A DNA stretch of 64,000 nucleotides from Isotricha intestinalis (GCA_023807065.1 JAJJLU010003506.1:1-64000), one strand, 5' to 3'; positions 48,301 through 58,012 are shown, numbered from the stretch's first letter. Made by a program: numbers and translations. The notes: a model not told the origin generated them from the letters alone.

Positions 48301-51095
48301 TTTCTTCATCTTTTTTAACATTAATATATCCAATTTCAGTTTTTTGTTTTGCTTTTAATCAATATCCAAGACCTTCAAAAAATTTTTGGAATTTTTGTTT
48401 ATATACTTCAGTTTTTATTATTGTAATTAAATTTATTATTCAACTTGACATTCAATTAGATTTTATTTTAGATGATTTATTTAAATATAGAATTGGATTA
48501 ATTAAATTTGAATCTACTTTTTCAAAAGATTTTTTCGAATATATTGTTTGTGATTCTTTAGTTATAATCTTTATTTCCATTGAAATTTATATTTTAATTA
48601 ATCAAGGTTTGTGGTTAGAAAATGAATTAGATATTGAAAATATATATGAAGCTAATGAAAGAGTTATTAAAAGTAAAGATATTATTTTAAAAAATTATGA
48701 AGAAATTATTCAATTTAATCGTAAATATATTTATAGAAAAAATTATCATCCTGATTTAACTTCTCCAAATGGAATTTTTATTGAAAAAGAAAATGAAAAC
48801 AAAAAAATTATAGAAGAAAATGAAAATGAAGATAATGAAGAAGAAAATGAAGAATTAGAAGAAGAAGAAAAAGAAGAAGAAAAAGAAAATGAAGAAGAAA
48901 AAGAAAATAAAAATGAAGAAAATAATAAAATTAAAAATGAAGGAATATCAAAATCATTTTATGCAAATTTATTCCCAAAAATAAGAAATGAAAAACCAGG
49001 ACAAGATTTTTATGTATATTACACATCAATATATATGATAATAATAATATATGTTATTTTATTTTATACTGAAATGGAAAAAGATAAAACTTTTGGAGGA
49101 GTAATGGAACAAAATAATCAATTTAGTGGATATATGGTTATTGTTCTTTTAATTCATGTTATTTTTTTAATTTGTGATAGAATAATATATATTAGACAAA
49201 ATAGAAATAATTTAAAATATAAATATGCTATTTATAATAAAGAAAATAATGAAGCTATTTCACAAAATGAATATGAAAATATTAAAAAAGAAATTATTAA
49301 TAAATATATTGAAAATACTGAATTAGAAAATAATTTTAAAATTCCTTTGAATTATATTGAAACATTAAATGATAAATATAAAATAATAATTATTCAACAT
49401 GAAGAAGAAAATAAACCACTTATATCTAAATTTATATTACAAGTAATAATGACATTATTTTCTCATATATTAATATTTTTCTATTTACCTTTCAAAGGAA
49501 CATTTAATATGAGTGGAAGTTATTTTTGTGCGAGCAATTCCCTTGAAAATGATTTAATAAATTTAAAATCTCAATCTTCAAATTCTGATTCAGAAAATTC
49601 TTTAAAATGTAATAATTTCTTAGAAAATAATTACATGATAAGATTTTATATATTATATATAATATATCTTTCATTTTCATCTCTTCAAATTCAAAAAGGT
49701 TTATTAGACATGAAAAAAAAATCAATATTAAAAGCAGGAGATTCATCAATTAATTCAGGAATTTATAATGGATATAAAAACATTCCATTTTTATATGAAA
49801 TTAAATTAGCAATTGATTGGACTTTCACTTCAACTTCTTTAGATTTTTTCCAATGGGCAAAATTTGAAAGTGTTTATGATACTATATATATCACAATGTG
49901 TTCAATGAATTTTTTCAAAACAAAACCAGTTGGATTAAAAGTTAAAAAAGTACAAAAAATAACATTAGGAGGAACAATTTGGGTTTCTTTAATATTATTA
50001 TTAGTTTTACCATTATTAATTTTTAGTAATTTAAATCCAATAAATGAATTAAATAATGTTACAGGAGCAAAACATTCATTAAAAATATCATTTATAAAAG
50101 ATAAAGTATATAATAATTATACTTTATTTGAAAATTCCCATGTAGAAGGAATAGAAAATATGTTTGATGAAAATGATACAGCAAAAAAACAATGGGAAGC
50201 TTTTAAATATGGTAATTCATATATTAGGAATTATCAACATAATCAAATTCAAATTATATATTTAAGTAATACAAGTGATCATGTTTGGGATATTGCAAAT
50301 CCACATATTGAATCTATTATAGAAAGATTAAATAAATCTGAAGAAAATGATAAAATTGAATTATATTATGAATATAGTTTCCAAAGACCTAAACCTGCTG
50401 ATAATAAAGAAAGTTCAAAACATGTTGAATATATATTATTAGATAAAGAAAAAAATATATCTAAAAATGATACTATTAAATTATTATTAGATTCTATTCA
50501 AAAATGTAAAATTTCAAATATTTCTTTAGATAAATTTTACTACCCTCATTTAAGATTATCATCAAATTCTCAAAAATTAATAAATATAAGTAAATCAGAA
50601 GATAAAATAGATATAATATTATCTTTTCATAAATGTAAAATATTAAATGAATCAAAAGATGATAAATTAAATATAAGTTACACAGAGAGTTATTTTCAAT
50701 TATCAAAGAGTGAAAATTTTAAAAATATTACAAATCATTCTGGAATAGAATTTCATACTTTTAGTGATCAAATATCTTCAGTTTCAAGTTCTTATTCAGT
50801 TTTAACATTTTATCTTTCTTTTGTTTTATTAGCTGGAAATTATGTTAGAGGATTTTTACATGGTCAACCAGAAAAAATTATGTTAACTGAAATGCCTCAA
50901 CCTGAACAATTAATTAATTTATGTGAAGGAATTAAAACTGCGAGATTTAGCTTTGATTTAGAAAAAGAAGAACATTTATATTATGTTTTAATTGAATTAA
51001 TGAGATCGCCTGATTATTTAAAATTACTTACTAAATCTAGTTTACAACATTTTAAAGATAGGAAAGAAAATTTGAAAAAGAAAAAAAATGATTAA
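42390..51095 (+). CDS. PIEZO: Piezo-type mechanosensitive ion channel
   Basis: 2901 residues with dozens of hydrophobic membrane segments. The C-terminal third shows the family marks: FLYEIKLAIDWTFTSTSLDF followed by VYDTIYITMCS (the anchor before the pore), a membrane segment GGTIWVSLILLLVLPLLIFS, then an extracellular cap (about residues 2545-2800), and the last pore helix SVLTFYLSFVLLAGNYVRGF. Behind it comes the cytosolic end MPQPEQLINLCEGI with EEHLYYVLIELMRSPDYL, matching the known CTD. Several long acidic Glu/Lys loops (around residues 1440-1500, 1870-1950 and 2140-2190) interrupt the blade helices. Piezo forms trimers that open to cations when the membrane is stretched. The gene is intact over 8.7 kb, which argues that sequence quality is good here. 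Confidence 0.94.
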   Translation: MIEDVELTDSFIKKQKKENLINEEEEKEEEKECIINNPMSKFIGKSIKQEERKTKKIESQTFSGKIKIIYIIKDYLLCFFLLNIPCPNFCYLHIPYYIFGILSLFFLLDNSIETRKCKFFFEIIVIVYTFFSVVAKTSCLFINNLFNNDLIIQIGVPIIKNKNDIFYYLTTFVPEAIILIISIFSIIITSISKKYIIFQQNKVNKKQFYNICHAIMMIDFIFIISLSCFNISIITLIYVMLININILFFCMKINKDVNILLFNFFSIIILILLIIINLGVSIFNIHQFYPENKSSLCQVIQEIGIQNLNLHFNKESILLWIGYFLSNICIILLLTTDKLINLIIENEEMKEVIIDESNKNKKPNKLNQIKEILLNIKNYLSSPSFVLHFTRSSIIVWIYFYRNYASFILFIWLCTSFLYIDISKTLIWTELIAFPSLYYTIFMIHFANIPYAYETPTDNNEKIKKEYYGLIKFKYDQRIEYSCLFLVLIFMYIFFYSLIKNKKDTFKNNKNNNNQLSSPLIKKKSNKENSFSVKKIILQIIFSNIDKLTLVSMYFVANQFVNFTHLILVFLFIFQLLSPKKFEKLCFYIMILIEIIFGIEYIIDLIKVFFKTEKKIIELFVAYNDIEIFLFLAIYCLYIQYQFINSEVYQKLSREKQEKDKYLKFDKKQQSLLKKIFHVIKDIILELYIWIIIILCFILLCAFEINILFLIKLIIYLFVLYDFLVSIQEKKNLNRFANLIFLIYCAINTLIVYFYQFSQIDTCKNLFDNFYQKIFPQFIYENFTQIGLIKYTKNLPIKFLPHFGLNFLSILFLRETKRIINFNEKNKLKRTKVIKGIKLIEQIEENENEKNEEEEEKEEIPIIKNEKKERTIVIVEKEILQKNIQYYIFQILVLFTKFYFLFLFLTVCIILTNYDISFAMTIYISIFGISFLCLYKKNINQLRKFILKKSFFLSKLIRYSQIELPSHIESNRYYRSLILKILLAFSEIYILLVYSYGTFYMIQHNCNEEGQNCNNQQYKIISEENEKLLSSISYLIGFYINLSKSNVLNTIKFHLVLSSLISFDVYIQKLQNYSVDKVLEIKKTIKDLYKEKREINHKLKLKNKNIFNKIGIEINNQNEKIEEEENDEEESFVSSERGRTLSLAIRDHLKNNDKEKGFQILKEKFKKIFTRAAQSKLKLKSSNNTYTLIKGFKIISEELIILLLLCTALTKANIFSYIYMIISIIFVFKKKTTYQYFILMNFLVCSIIIQSIFFVTNMTEKTDPQPDEEILKNIKKKIGFPWFVPLFDKFKTFIKKYINIKDEYLESDHWAFLLGVGVDKTQIYSVSLEFILTVLIYIYLDLFAYSIYQNVVSTGQRSDGVDKINYYNLSQKEKIINCIKGMDEDDYYDYYDCMKSTFDITLGSGFDNFKKKFFISDKENEKNEDENIEFNNNNENEIKNEKLIEDEEEEEKKDNNILENMPEKDMEEIDTNIKINKETQLNLNDKSLDENNNLEEISPLKAILSKTKINIKKPEKFDCFKKTRTILYLSFHNFIIVIIILISMMVSGLISATYFIFSLVFLMESSNLILGTYFSYPKKIKKTIRILILCDILIQLVIQNPISGELRKIKIFKKIERIIGLSEIIKYEEKNVLINQEGLVLIFGKVITLFLINLQVLMFSSQDFQEFYLSYLITKKDRIKRTQMMNVYIFNNKRIEKMNENLERRVRMEKSMNSLEKTLEEWNQKLAHINDEKPINLLDSKKKEDDNISVMTGGSLVVDENIVREEIKNYILSGFLVKILLFLHKHSSSYNSIEKDRRIYYERDMIQGKTFTKLYLEELIDNELNSIDMSCYKKKEIKIIKKILSGERKRKDEENENENLEEEKEVNLDKLIGKYDEDYEIDNIKKKKRKELKKEDDKKNNKKKEKKEKEIKIDFSLEKFKRIDDLREGEIYKKYLKKTTLIIAILKNLLHFSQLNFHYLCYLMMIINHMISSSFLTLIYPISVFCFAFNQYPRPSKNFWNFCLYTSVFIIVIKFIIQLDIQLDFILDDLFKYRIGLIKFESTFSKDFFEYIVCDSLVIIFISIEIYILINQGLWLENELDIENIYEANERVIKSKDIILKNYEEIIQFNRKYIYRKNYHPDLTSPNGIFIEKENENKKIIEENENEDNEEENEELEEEEKEEEKENEEEKENKNEENNKIKNEGISKSFYANLFPKIRNEKPGQDFYVYYTSIYMIIIIYVILFYTEMEKDKTFGGVMEQNNQFSGYMVIVLLIHVIFLICDRIIYIRQNRNNLKYKYAIYNKENNEAISQNEYENIKKEIINKYIENTELENNFKIPLNYIETLNDKYKIIIIQHEEENKPLISKFILQVIMTLFSHILIFFYLPFKGTFNMSGSYFCASNSLENDLINLKSQSSNSDSENSLKCNNFLENNYMIRFYILYIIYLSFSSLQIQKGLLDMKKKSILKAGDSSINSGIYNGYKNIPFLYEIKLAIDWTFTSTSLDFFQWAKFESVYDTIYITMCSMNFFKTKPVGLKVKKVQKITLGGTIWVSLILLLVLPLLIFSNLNPINELNNVTGAKHSLKISFIKDKVYNNYTLFENSHVEGIENMFDENDTAKKQWEAFKYGNSYIRNYQHNQIQIIYLSNTSDHVWDIANPHIESIIERLNKSEENDKIELYYEYSFQRPKPADNKESSKHVEYILLDKEKNISKNDTIKLLLDSIQKCKISNISLDKFYYPHLRLSSNSQKLINISKSEDKIDIILSFHKCKILNESKDDKLNISYTESYFQLSKSENFKNITNHSGIEFHTFSDQISSVSSSYSVLTFYLSFVLLAGNYVRGFLHGQPEKIMLTEMPQPEQLINLCEGIKTARFSFDLEKEEHLYYVLIELMRSPDYLKLLTKSSLQHFKDRKENLKKKKND

Positions 51096-51600
51096 AATTC
51101 TTTTATTCATTTTGTTTGTTTTGTTTTTTTTCATTATTATTTAATAGAAAGGAATTAATTATTAGAATAAATTAATAAATAAATTATTATTTTAATATTG
51201 TATTTTTGTAAAAAAAGAAAATAGATAAATGTTAAATTTTATCTTCATTTTTTTCCTTTGTATGAAAAAAGGGAAAATTAAATAAAAGGAATAATAATTA
51301 ATAAAAACATTTAAATAAGGAATAGTTATAGTTTTAAATCTTCAAATAAAGGTAATTAAATAATTCTTATTATTTAATTCATCTTACTAAAATTAATAAT
51401 AATCTTTATATTTAATAAATAAATTTTTTTTAGTAAACAATCACTCAAATTTATTTTTTCATATTTTATTTATATATATTTCAAAATAATATTGTTAATT
51501 ATAGAAATATTATCAATTAATCTTTATTTATATTTATTACAGGAGTAAACAAAAATATAAATAATAAAATAAAAGAAATAATAATATAAACCTAAAATAA
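51096..51600. other. spacer between convergent genes
   Basis: About 500 bp without a recognisable gene. Many short A/T tracts and no repeat. Confidence 0.45.
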
Positions 51601-52500
51601 TTATTCTTCTAAACATCTAAATAATTTAATAGCAAAAATATCTCTTTGAATAAAAGTACTATCATCTTTAATTTCTCTTTTTCTTAATAAATCAGCACTT
51701 TTAGGTCTTACTTTATTTCCATTTAATTTACAATCATTATTACAATTAATATAACTATTATTATCATTATTATCATATTTATCATATTTATCATAATTAT
51801 CATTATTATAATTGTCATTATTATCATTATTATAATTATTATTATTATTATTTTCGTTACAATTTTCTTTCATTTTTTCAGACAAAAAATTTAAATTAAT
51901 ATTTAATAACATATCAAGCATTTCAGCAGAAAGAAGTTTTTTATGATAATTTTTATGAATAGAATGAAAAATAGATCTTAGATAATCAAAACTTTTTTTA
52001 GAAATAAATCTTTTATATTTATAAGTAAAAGTATTTTTATCAATAATAGAACAAGGAGAATCACTTAAAGAATCATCTTGAAAAAAAGAATCCAAAGGTT
52101 CTTCTTGAGAAAAGCTTTTATTCATATTTAAATATTTTTCAAATTTTTTACATTTTTTTTTTCCAATTTTTAATTTTTTATTATCAAAAAAAGAAGAAAG
52201 ATATTTTGGTTTAATTATTTTAAAAGGAGAATTATTTTCAATTAAATATTGATGAGAATCATTATTTTTTATTTCTAAAGTAATTGTAAAATTTTGAAAA
52301 TAATTTTCCATATATTCTTCTGTTGTTTGGGAATTGATTAAAGTTTTATTTTCTTTTTTTTTATTTTTTTCTTTTAATTCCTTATCACATAGTATTAATA
52401 AAAAATTTCTTGTATTATTTGCTTTTATTGATTCTTTATTTCTTTTTTTATTTTTTTGATTTAAGGAAATACTTTTTGAAATTAATTTCCCATTTCTCAT
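51601..52500 (-). CDS. hypothetical protein with Asn/Asp/Tyr repeat
   Basis: 299 residues. The N-terminal 60 are basic. The middle has a less biased region (IENNSPFKIIKPKYLSSFFD, then EEPLDSFFQDDSLSDSPCS), which looks like a phosphorylation-rich segment, followed by a helix (FDYLRSIFHSIHKNYHKKLL). Near residues 220-255 lies an Asn/Asp/Tyr low-complexity run (NNDNYDKYDKYDNN), and the end is again globular-looking. No family is recognised. The frame is intact. Confidence 0.6.
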   Translation of the reverse strand: MRNGKLISKSISLNQKNKKRNKESIKANNTRNFLLILCDKELKEKNKKKENKTLINSQTTEEYMENYFQNFTITLEIKNNDSHQYLIENNSPFKIIKPKYLSSFFDNKKLKIGKKKCKKFEKYLNMNKSFSQEEPLDSFFQDDSLSDSPCSIIDKNTFTYKYKRFISKKSFDYLRSIFHSIHKNYHKKLLSAEMLDMLLNINLNFLSEKMKENCNENNNNNNYNNDNNDNYNNDNYDKYDKYDNNDNNSYINCNNDCKLNGNKVRPKSADLLRKREIKDDSTFIQRDIFAIKLFRCLEE

Positions 52501-53054
52501 TTAAAAAATAAGATTTTAATTTATTATGTAAATGCTCTTTCAAAAATATATAAATAATTTTTCTTTTTTTTCGTAAATTATATTAAAATAAAAATAATCT
52601 CTAATTTATTTAAAAATAATTTATAATAAATAAAAAAATTAAAAATGAATGTAATTGTTCTTTTAAATTAATAGCAATTAAAATATTATAATTAATGAGT
52701 TCAAATAAATTATATAAAAGGAATTTTTGAAAATTAAAAATAAAATTACAATAATATCTTTTTAGATTTTTTATTCAAATTGATTTGAATTATTTGAATT
52801 AATTCATATATAGGATTAATTTTGTTTAAAAAAAAGTTTTTAAATTATACTTATTTTAAATGGTATTATAATAATAAAAATTAATTTTGTTTTTATTTGA
52901 ATTAAAATAATGTTAATCAGTAAAAGTAATAATATTTAAATTTTAATAGAAGAAAAATCTAAAATAAATGATTCTTTCTTTAAGATAGTTTATATAAATA
53001 AAAAAAATTATAAAAATAATATTTTTTTTCAATATAATTAAAAATAAATAAATA
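52501..53054. other. divergent spacer without a recognisable gene
   Basis: About 550 bp between the starts of two genes. No coding or RNA structure seen. Confidence 0.45.
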
Positions 53055-54584
53055 ATGGGTTGTTCTCCTACTCAAAACGGAGAAGTAAAAATAATAATGA
53101 ATAATATAGCGAAAGCAAGTCAAACAACAGATAAAGAAATTTTAATTCCTCAAGAAAATAATGATCCATTTTTATTTTACACAATATTAGAATTTATAAA
53201 GCAAAGTAAACATAGTTCAGTATATAAAGTAAGGCATAAAAAAAGCTTAGAAATAAGAATAATGAAAATATATAATGAATTAAATGAATCAAGTGTAACA
53301 AAAGATGACATAAAAAATCAAATAAATATATTAAAAACATTATCTCATCCTCATATTATAAAATTATATGAAGTATTTTATTTTTCCAATAAAATATATT
53401 TACTATATGAATATTTCCCAGATGGAAATTTATTTGATTATATATCAAACAATCAAAAATTAAATGAAAAAAAATCACGTCAAATAATATTTCAAATAAT
53501 AAACGCTTTAAATTATTGTCATTTAAATAGAATAATATTATCAAATCTATCTCCTGAACATATAGTAATTCAAAATAAAACAAATAAAAATTGTTTATGG
53601 ACAAAAATAATAGATTTTGGAGCATATAATTTAATGGAAAAAAAAGGAAATAATGAATGTAATGTTATAACATTAGGTTTTAAAAGATCTTCAAATTTAT
53701 GTTGTATTCCTCCAGAAGATGATTTAAGTGAAAAAACAGATATTTGGTCTGTTGGAGTTATTATGTATTTTTTATTAACTGGTGATTATCCTTTTAAAGG
53801 AGAAAATTCTAATGAAATTAGAAAACAAATTAATAATTTTAATAGTAGAATTATTAATTTTGATAATAATAATTTTAAAGAAATTTCTGAAGATGCTTTA
53901 AATTTCTTAAAAAAATTATTAGAATTAAATCCTTTTAATAGACCTAGTTGTATTAATTTATTTGAAGAAAATTGGCTTAAAAATTTTAATGAACAAGAAG
54001 ATAAAATTTTAACTTCAAATGCTTTTAAAAATGCTATTAAAAATGCGGAATATTATAAAAAAGATAATAAAATTAAAAATTGGTTAATTGGTTATATTAT
54101 TCATCATTTAATTAAAATGGAAGATTTAGATTATTTAAGGAAATGTTTTTTAAGTTTGGATAAAAATTTCGATGGTAAAATTACTAAAGAAGAATTATTA
54201 ATAGGATTAAAAAAAAATATGAATGATGAAGAAGCTGAAAAAAAAGTTAATATTATTTTTAATAATATTAAAAATGATGATGAAAATATTAATTATAATG
54301 ATTTTATTAAAGGAACATTTAATATGAAAGAATTATTAAATGATAAAAATTTAAGTATTATTTTTAAATTAATTGATAAAGATAAAAAAGGAAAATTTAA
54401 TAAAGATGAACTTAAAAATTTCTTTTTAAGTAATATACAAGATAAAGAAATACAAAATTTTTTAGATAATGAAAATAATAAAGATAAAGATATTTTTACT
54501 CAATTTATTGAGGAATTAGATATGAATGGAGATGGAAAATTAAATTTAAAAGAATTTAAACAATTAAAAAAAAAATATACATAA
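53055..54584 (+). CDS. CDPK-like protein: pseudokinase plus EF-hands, N-acylated
   Basis: 509 residues. MGCSPTQ at the start fits N-myristoylation at G2 and palmitoylation at C3, so it should sit on a membrane. Residues about 39-310 have the kinase fold, but the glycine loop is gone (FIKQSKHSSVYK). The HRD motif is ILSNLSPEH, so the catalytic Asp is Asn164, and APE is PPE. K71 and DFG (187-189) remain. After a junction helix come four EF-hands: loops 369-380 and 489-500 are canonical (DKNFDGKITKEE, DMNGDGKLNLKE), loop 441-452 is nearly so, and the second is degenerate. The layout is that of calcium-dependent protein kinases of ciliates, apicomplexans and plants. It probably binds calcium and possibly ATP but should not phosphorylate well. 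Confidence 0.87.
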   Translation: MGCSPTQNGEVKIIMNNIAKASQTTDKEILIPQENNDPFLFYTILEFIKQSKHSSVYKVRHKKSLEIRIMKIYNELNESSVTKDDIKNQINILKTLSHPHIIKLYEVFYFSNKIYLLYEYFPDGNLFDYISNNQKLNEKKSRQIIFQIINALNYCHLNRIILSNLSPEHIVIQNKTNKNCLWTKIIDFGAYNLMEKKGNNECNVITLGFKRSSNLCCIPPEDDLSEKTDIWSVGVIMYFLLTGDYPFKGENSNEIRKQINNFNSRIINFDNNNFKEISEDALNFLKKLLELNPFNRPSCINLFEENWLKNFNEQEDKILTSNAFKNAIKNAEYYKKDNKIKNWLIGYIIHHLIKMEDLDYLRKCFLSLDKNFDGKITKEELLIGLKKNMNDEEAEKKVNIIFNNIKNDDENINYNDFIKGTFNMKELLNDKNLSIIFKLIDKDKKGKFNKDELKNFFLSNIQDKEIQNFLDNENNKDKDIFTQFIEELDMNGDGKLNLKEFKQLKKKYT

Positions 54585-54820
54585 AAAGAATTTAATTACT
54601 TTATAAAAATTTTATTTAATTGATTACAATGAAATAAATAAAAGTTATAAAATAAACATAAATATAAATATAATATAAATATTGTTCACTTTTAGATTTA
54701 TTTATGAAAAATTTATCAATTAATTTATTATATGATATCTTTAAAATTTTATTATATAAATTTATTATGAATATAAATTAAATATTTTCTATTTTAAAAA
54801 TTGAAAAAATATAATTAAAA

Positions 54821-55192
54821 ATGGGAGAACAAAATTGTAATTGTTCAGAAAAAAAACTTTAGTACATGGAATAATATATAATGAAGGATATGAAAATTAT
54901 GCAAATAAACAAGAAAAAGAAGATAATGAAAAACTTAAAGAAACTTTTAAAAAAAGAATGAGTGATTAAAAAATAATTAAATATTTAAAAAAACAACAAA
55001 ATTCAACTTTAGAAGTCATTAATGCAATAAAAGAAAATATTCTTCAACAAATAATATTAAAAATGAAATACAAATAATAATAACACTATTACTAATAATA
55101 ACAATAATATTAATGAAAATATAGAAAATAAAAATAACAATAATATAACTAATAATCAATTAATAAAAAATAAATCATATAATTTTTATTAA
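54821..55192 (+). pseudogene. small decayed gene with an N-terminal acylation motif
   Basis: The 900-bp spacer 54585-55483 holds an ATG opening MGEQNCNCSEKK, a Gly2 plus Cys pattern fit for double acylation. The frame breaks after 13 codons in an A-run and continues in another frame (TLVHGIIYNEGYENYANKQE...KKRMSD). It then meets TAA, resumes (YLKKQQNSTLEVINAIKENI), shifts again, and ends in an Asn-rich part with SYNFY and TAA at 55190-55192. At least three breaks are needed to explain it, so it is probably dead. It could be a relative of the neighbouring acylated CDPK-like protein's partners, but there is no sequence proof. The rest of the spacer shows nothing. Confidence 0.45.
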
Positions 55193-55483
55193 TCTGTTTA
55201 TTTATGATAAGTAATTTAAAGATATCATTAACTGAATTATTCTTTAAAAAACTAAAAAGATAATTAATATTAATGGTAATTAACAACTAAAATATAGATT
55301 AAAAATAAATATGAAAATAAATAAAAATCGAATTTAAATTTTTCTTTAATATTTTAAATACATATAAATATTTATTAAATAAAGAAAGAAATATTTTTTT
55401 TTATTTGAAAAAATTAAAAATCTATATAATTATAATATTTGTAATATTATTAATTTTTTATTGTAAATTATACAAAAACTTAT

Positions 55484-57637
55484 TTATGAGTTTAAATTAA
55501 TTTCTAATGAATATTTTCCTCCATCCATAAAACCGAAAATTTCCATTAAAGTATCTTTTTTATTTTCTTTAAAAGTATTTAAATTATCTTCAAATCCTTT
55601 AATTATACTATAAAATATATCATTTGTTTTAAATCTAAATATATCTAGTTTAATAAAAGATAAATTAATTTCATTTAATCTATATTTTATTTTTTTACTA
55701 TTAAAAAATCTTTTAACAATATCAGTAATTTTATTAAGATCTTTTCTATAATTAATAAAATCAACAATATTACAATTTAGAATAAATTTAATATTTGAAT
55801 TTTCATTTAAATTATCTTGATTAAATTCTTTTATCATTGAAGTTATATCAATTAAATCAATATCATTTGAAAAAGTAATTTGAAGCATTTTTAAAGAAGA
55901 AGGAATTGAAGATTTAAAAAAAGTTAGAAATATATTTTTTGATATAACATCAATTGAAAAATCAATTGAAATTTCTAAATTTATTAATTTTGAATATTTC
56001 TCTCTATTTAATTTCAAATATTCAACTAATTCTTTAAATTCATTAATAGATAAATTTTCCAAGGATAAATTTTCTAATTTTTTAAATGGAAAATTGTTAA
56101 GAGAAATAAAATGAAATAAATTACAAATTGAGAATTTAAAAGTTTGAACCAAAGAATCAGAAAAGTCAATTTCTTTATCAGATAATTTTTTTAATTTAGA
56201 TATAAAATTAATTGGAATATAAACATTATGTGCTCTTATTGTTAAATTTTTTAAAGTTTCTGAATATTGTGAAACTTGAATAATATTATAAATAAGAAGT
56301 ATAATTTGAACAATAAATTCATCATATTTTAAAATTATTAAATAAGGAGAAATATCTAATTTGAAAGATTTTAAATTTGTAATATAAGTATTTAATCCAA
56401 TTTTAAGATTTAAAAGATTTTCTTTGAATAAATCATATAAATATTTTGGTATTTTTTCTTCTAATAAAATAGGATTATGACTTTTATCATAAATTTGATA
56501 ATCAATATATAAATCTTTAATATCATAATTTTTTTGTTTCATATTATTTAAATTTAAATAAGATTCATAATTAAATAATATTTTTCGAAAAGATAAAAAT
56601 TTTCTAACTGGAAAAAGAGTTAAATCAATAAATTCAATACTTCTATGACTAAAAATTATATCATTAAAAGATTTAAATAATAAAGGATCTAAACAATTAA
56701 ATTCACATCTTAAATCTTTTATTGAATTGATCAAAGAAATATTTTTAAATATTAAAGAACTTTCTTTTGGGTCAATATTTTTTTCATAAAATTTTTGAAA
56801 GATATAATTAATTTCATTTAAATAACTTTCATCTAAATTTATATGTAAAATTTCTAATTGACTTGCATCATTAATTATTTGAGATAAAATATAATTTACC
56901 AAAAAAATATTTTTATATTTTTCACCTAATTCATTAATTTTTCTTTCTATTATTTTATAAGGACTTTGATCAATATGATATATTTCATTTATTTTTTGAA
57001 CATTTAAATCAATTTTAAAAGAATTTACTTTCCTGAAAAAAAATTGGAAAAAATGATATAATAAAAAAAAATATTCTACCTTTACTTCTTTATCAGTTTT
57101 TAAAGAAGAAATTGAAAAAATTATTGATTGAATAGATTGACATTTTTGTATATAAATATAAATTGAAGAATCCCAAATTTTTTTATCAGCAATTTCATTT
57201 ATTTTATTAATTCTTAAAATATTAGATAAAATATAAGAATAATCTTTATTTTGATGAATTTGTTTTAAAATTTCAATAATTAATTCACATAATGATTTAA
57301 CACAATTATAATCAATAATTAATGTATCATCATCAATAAAATTTAAATTACATTTTTGCTTTTCTTTATTAAAATCTTTGTGAATTATTTCATATAATTT
57401 TAAGATTTCTAAAGCATCTTCTTCTTTTGTAAAAATTTTTTCTTTTTTTCCTATTATTTTTTTATATAAATTCAATTTATATATTGAATAATTATTATCT
57501 AAAATATCAGAAAATGCCATTAATTTATCTTTTATTGTTGTTATCAAATCTGTTATTGATTTTGTTTCGATTTCTTTTGCAAGAATTTGAATTTTATTTT
57601 CTTTTTTGTTATAAGTTAAAATATTTGTTTGATCCAT
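55484..57637 (-). CDS. large helical, leucine-rich-like protein of unknown function
   Basis: 717 residues without low complexity, so it is probably globular. From about residue 270 there are recurring leucine/isoleucine-rich units of the LxxLxIxxxxL kind (LKNLTIRAHNVYIPI, LENLSLENLSINEFKELVEY, LINLEISIDFS, LKMLQITFSNDIDLI), as in divergent ribonuclease-inhibitor-type LRR proteins. The N-terminal 250 residues are helical. From memory, similar long divergent LRR-like proteins are numerous in some ciliates, but no diagnostic motif is present. There is no signal peptide or membrane segment. Confidence 0.65.
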   Translation of the reverse strand: MDQTNILTYNKKENKIQILAKEIETKSITDLITTIKDKLMAFSDILDNNYSIYKLNLYKKIIGKKEKIFTKEEDALEILKLYEIIHKDFNKEKQKCNLNFIDDDTLIIDYNCVKSLCELIIEILKQIHQNKDYSYILSNILRINKINEIADKKIWDSSIYIYIQKCQSIQSIIFSISSLKTDKEVKVEYFFLLYHFFQFFFRKVNSFKIDLNVQKINEIYHIDQSPYKIIERKINELGEKYKNIFLVNYILSQIINDASQLEILHINLDESYLNEINYIFQKFYEKNIDPKESSLIFKNISLINSIKDLRCEFNCLDPLLFKSFNDIIFSHRSIEFIDLTLFPVRKFLSFRKILFNYESYLNLNNMKQKNYDIKDLYIDYQIYDKSHNPILLEEKIPKYLYDLFKENLLNLKIGLNTYITNLKSFKLDISPYLIILKYDEFIVQIILLIYNIIQVSQYSETLKNLTIRAHNVYIPINFISKLKKLSDKEIDFSDSLVQTFKFSICNLFHFISLNNFPFKKLENLSLENLSINEFKELVEYLKLNREKYSKLINLEISIDFSIDVISKNIFLTFFKSSIPSSLKMLQITFSNDIDLIDITSMIKEFNQDNLNENSNIKFILNCNIVDFINYRKDLNKITDIVKRFFNSKKIKYRLNEINLSFIKLDIFRFKTNDIFYSIIKGFEDNLNTFKENKKDTLMEIFGFMDGGKYSLEINLNS

Positions 57638-58012
57638 TAAATAAATATTTAAAAAAAAATAATAAATTTATATAAATTCTAAAGTGAAAAAACTATTATT
57701 TAAAGATAACTTATTATAAATTTCTTTTTTTAATATAAAAAATATATTTCCTGATTTAACTATTTACTTTTTATAATATAAATTGGAGCTCAAATTTTAA
57801 TATAATATAATTTTCAAAGAATATATTAATTAAATTTTCTTGTTGATAATTCTTCCTTTGATTTATTAGTTAATACTCATATTTTAATTGTATTATTTTA
57901 AAAAATTAAACATTGATAAGGAAAAAGAGTTTTTAGTACATTTAATTAATAAATATCAATAATAGAAAATTTACAAAAAAAAATTAAAAATTTTTTACAA
58001 AATTAATCCTCT
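57638..58012. other. spacer without a recognisable gene
   Basis: About 375 bp, AT-rich, with no coding or RNA structure seen. Confidence 0.45.
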
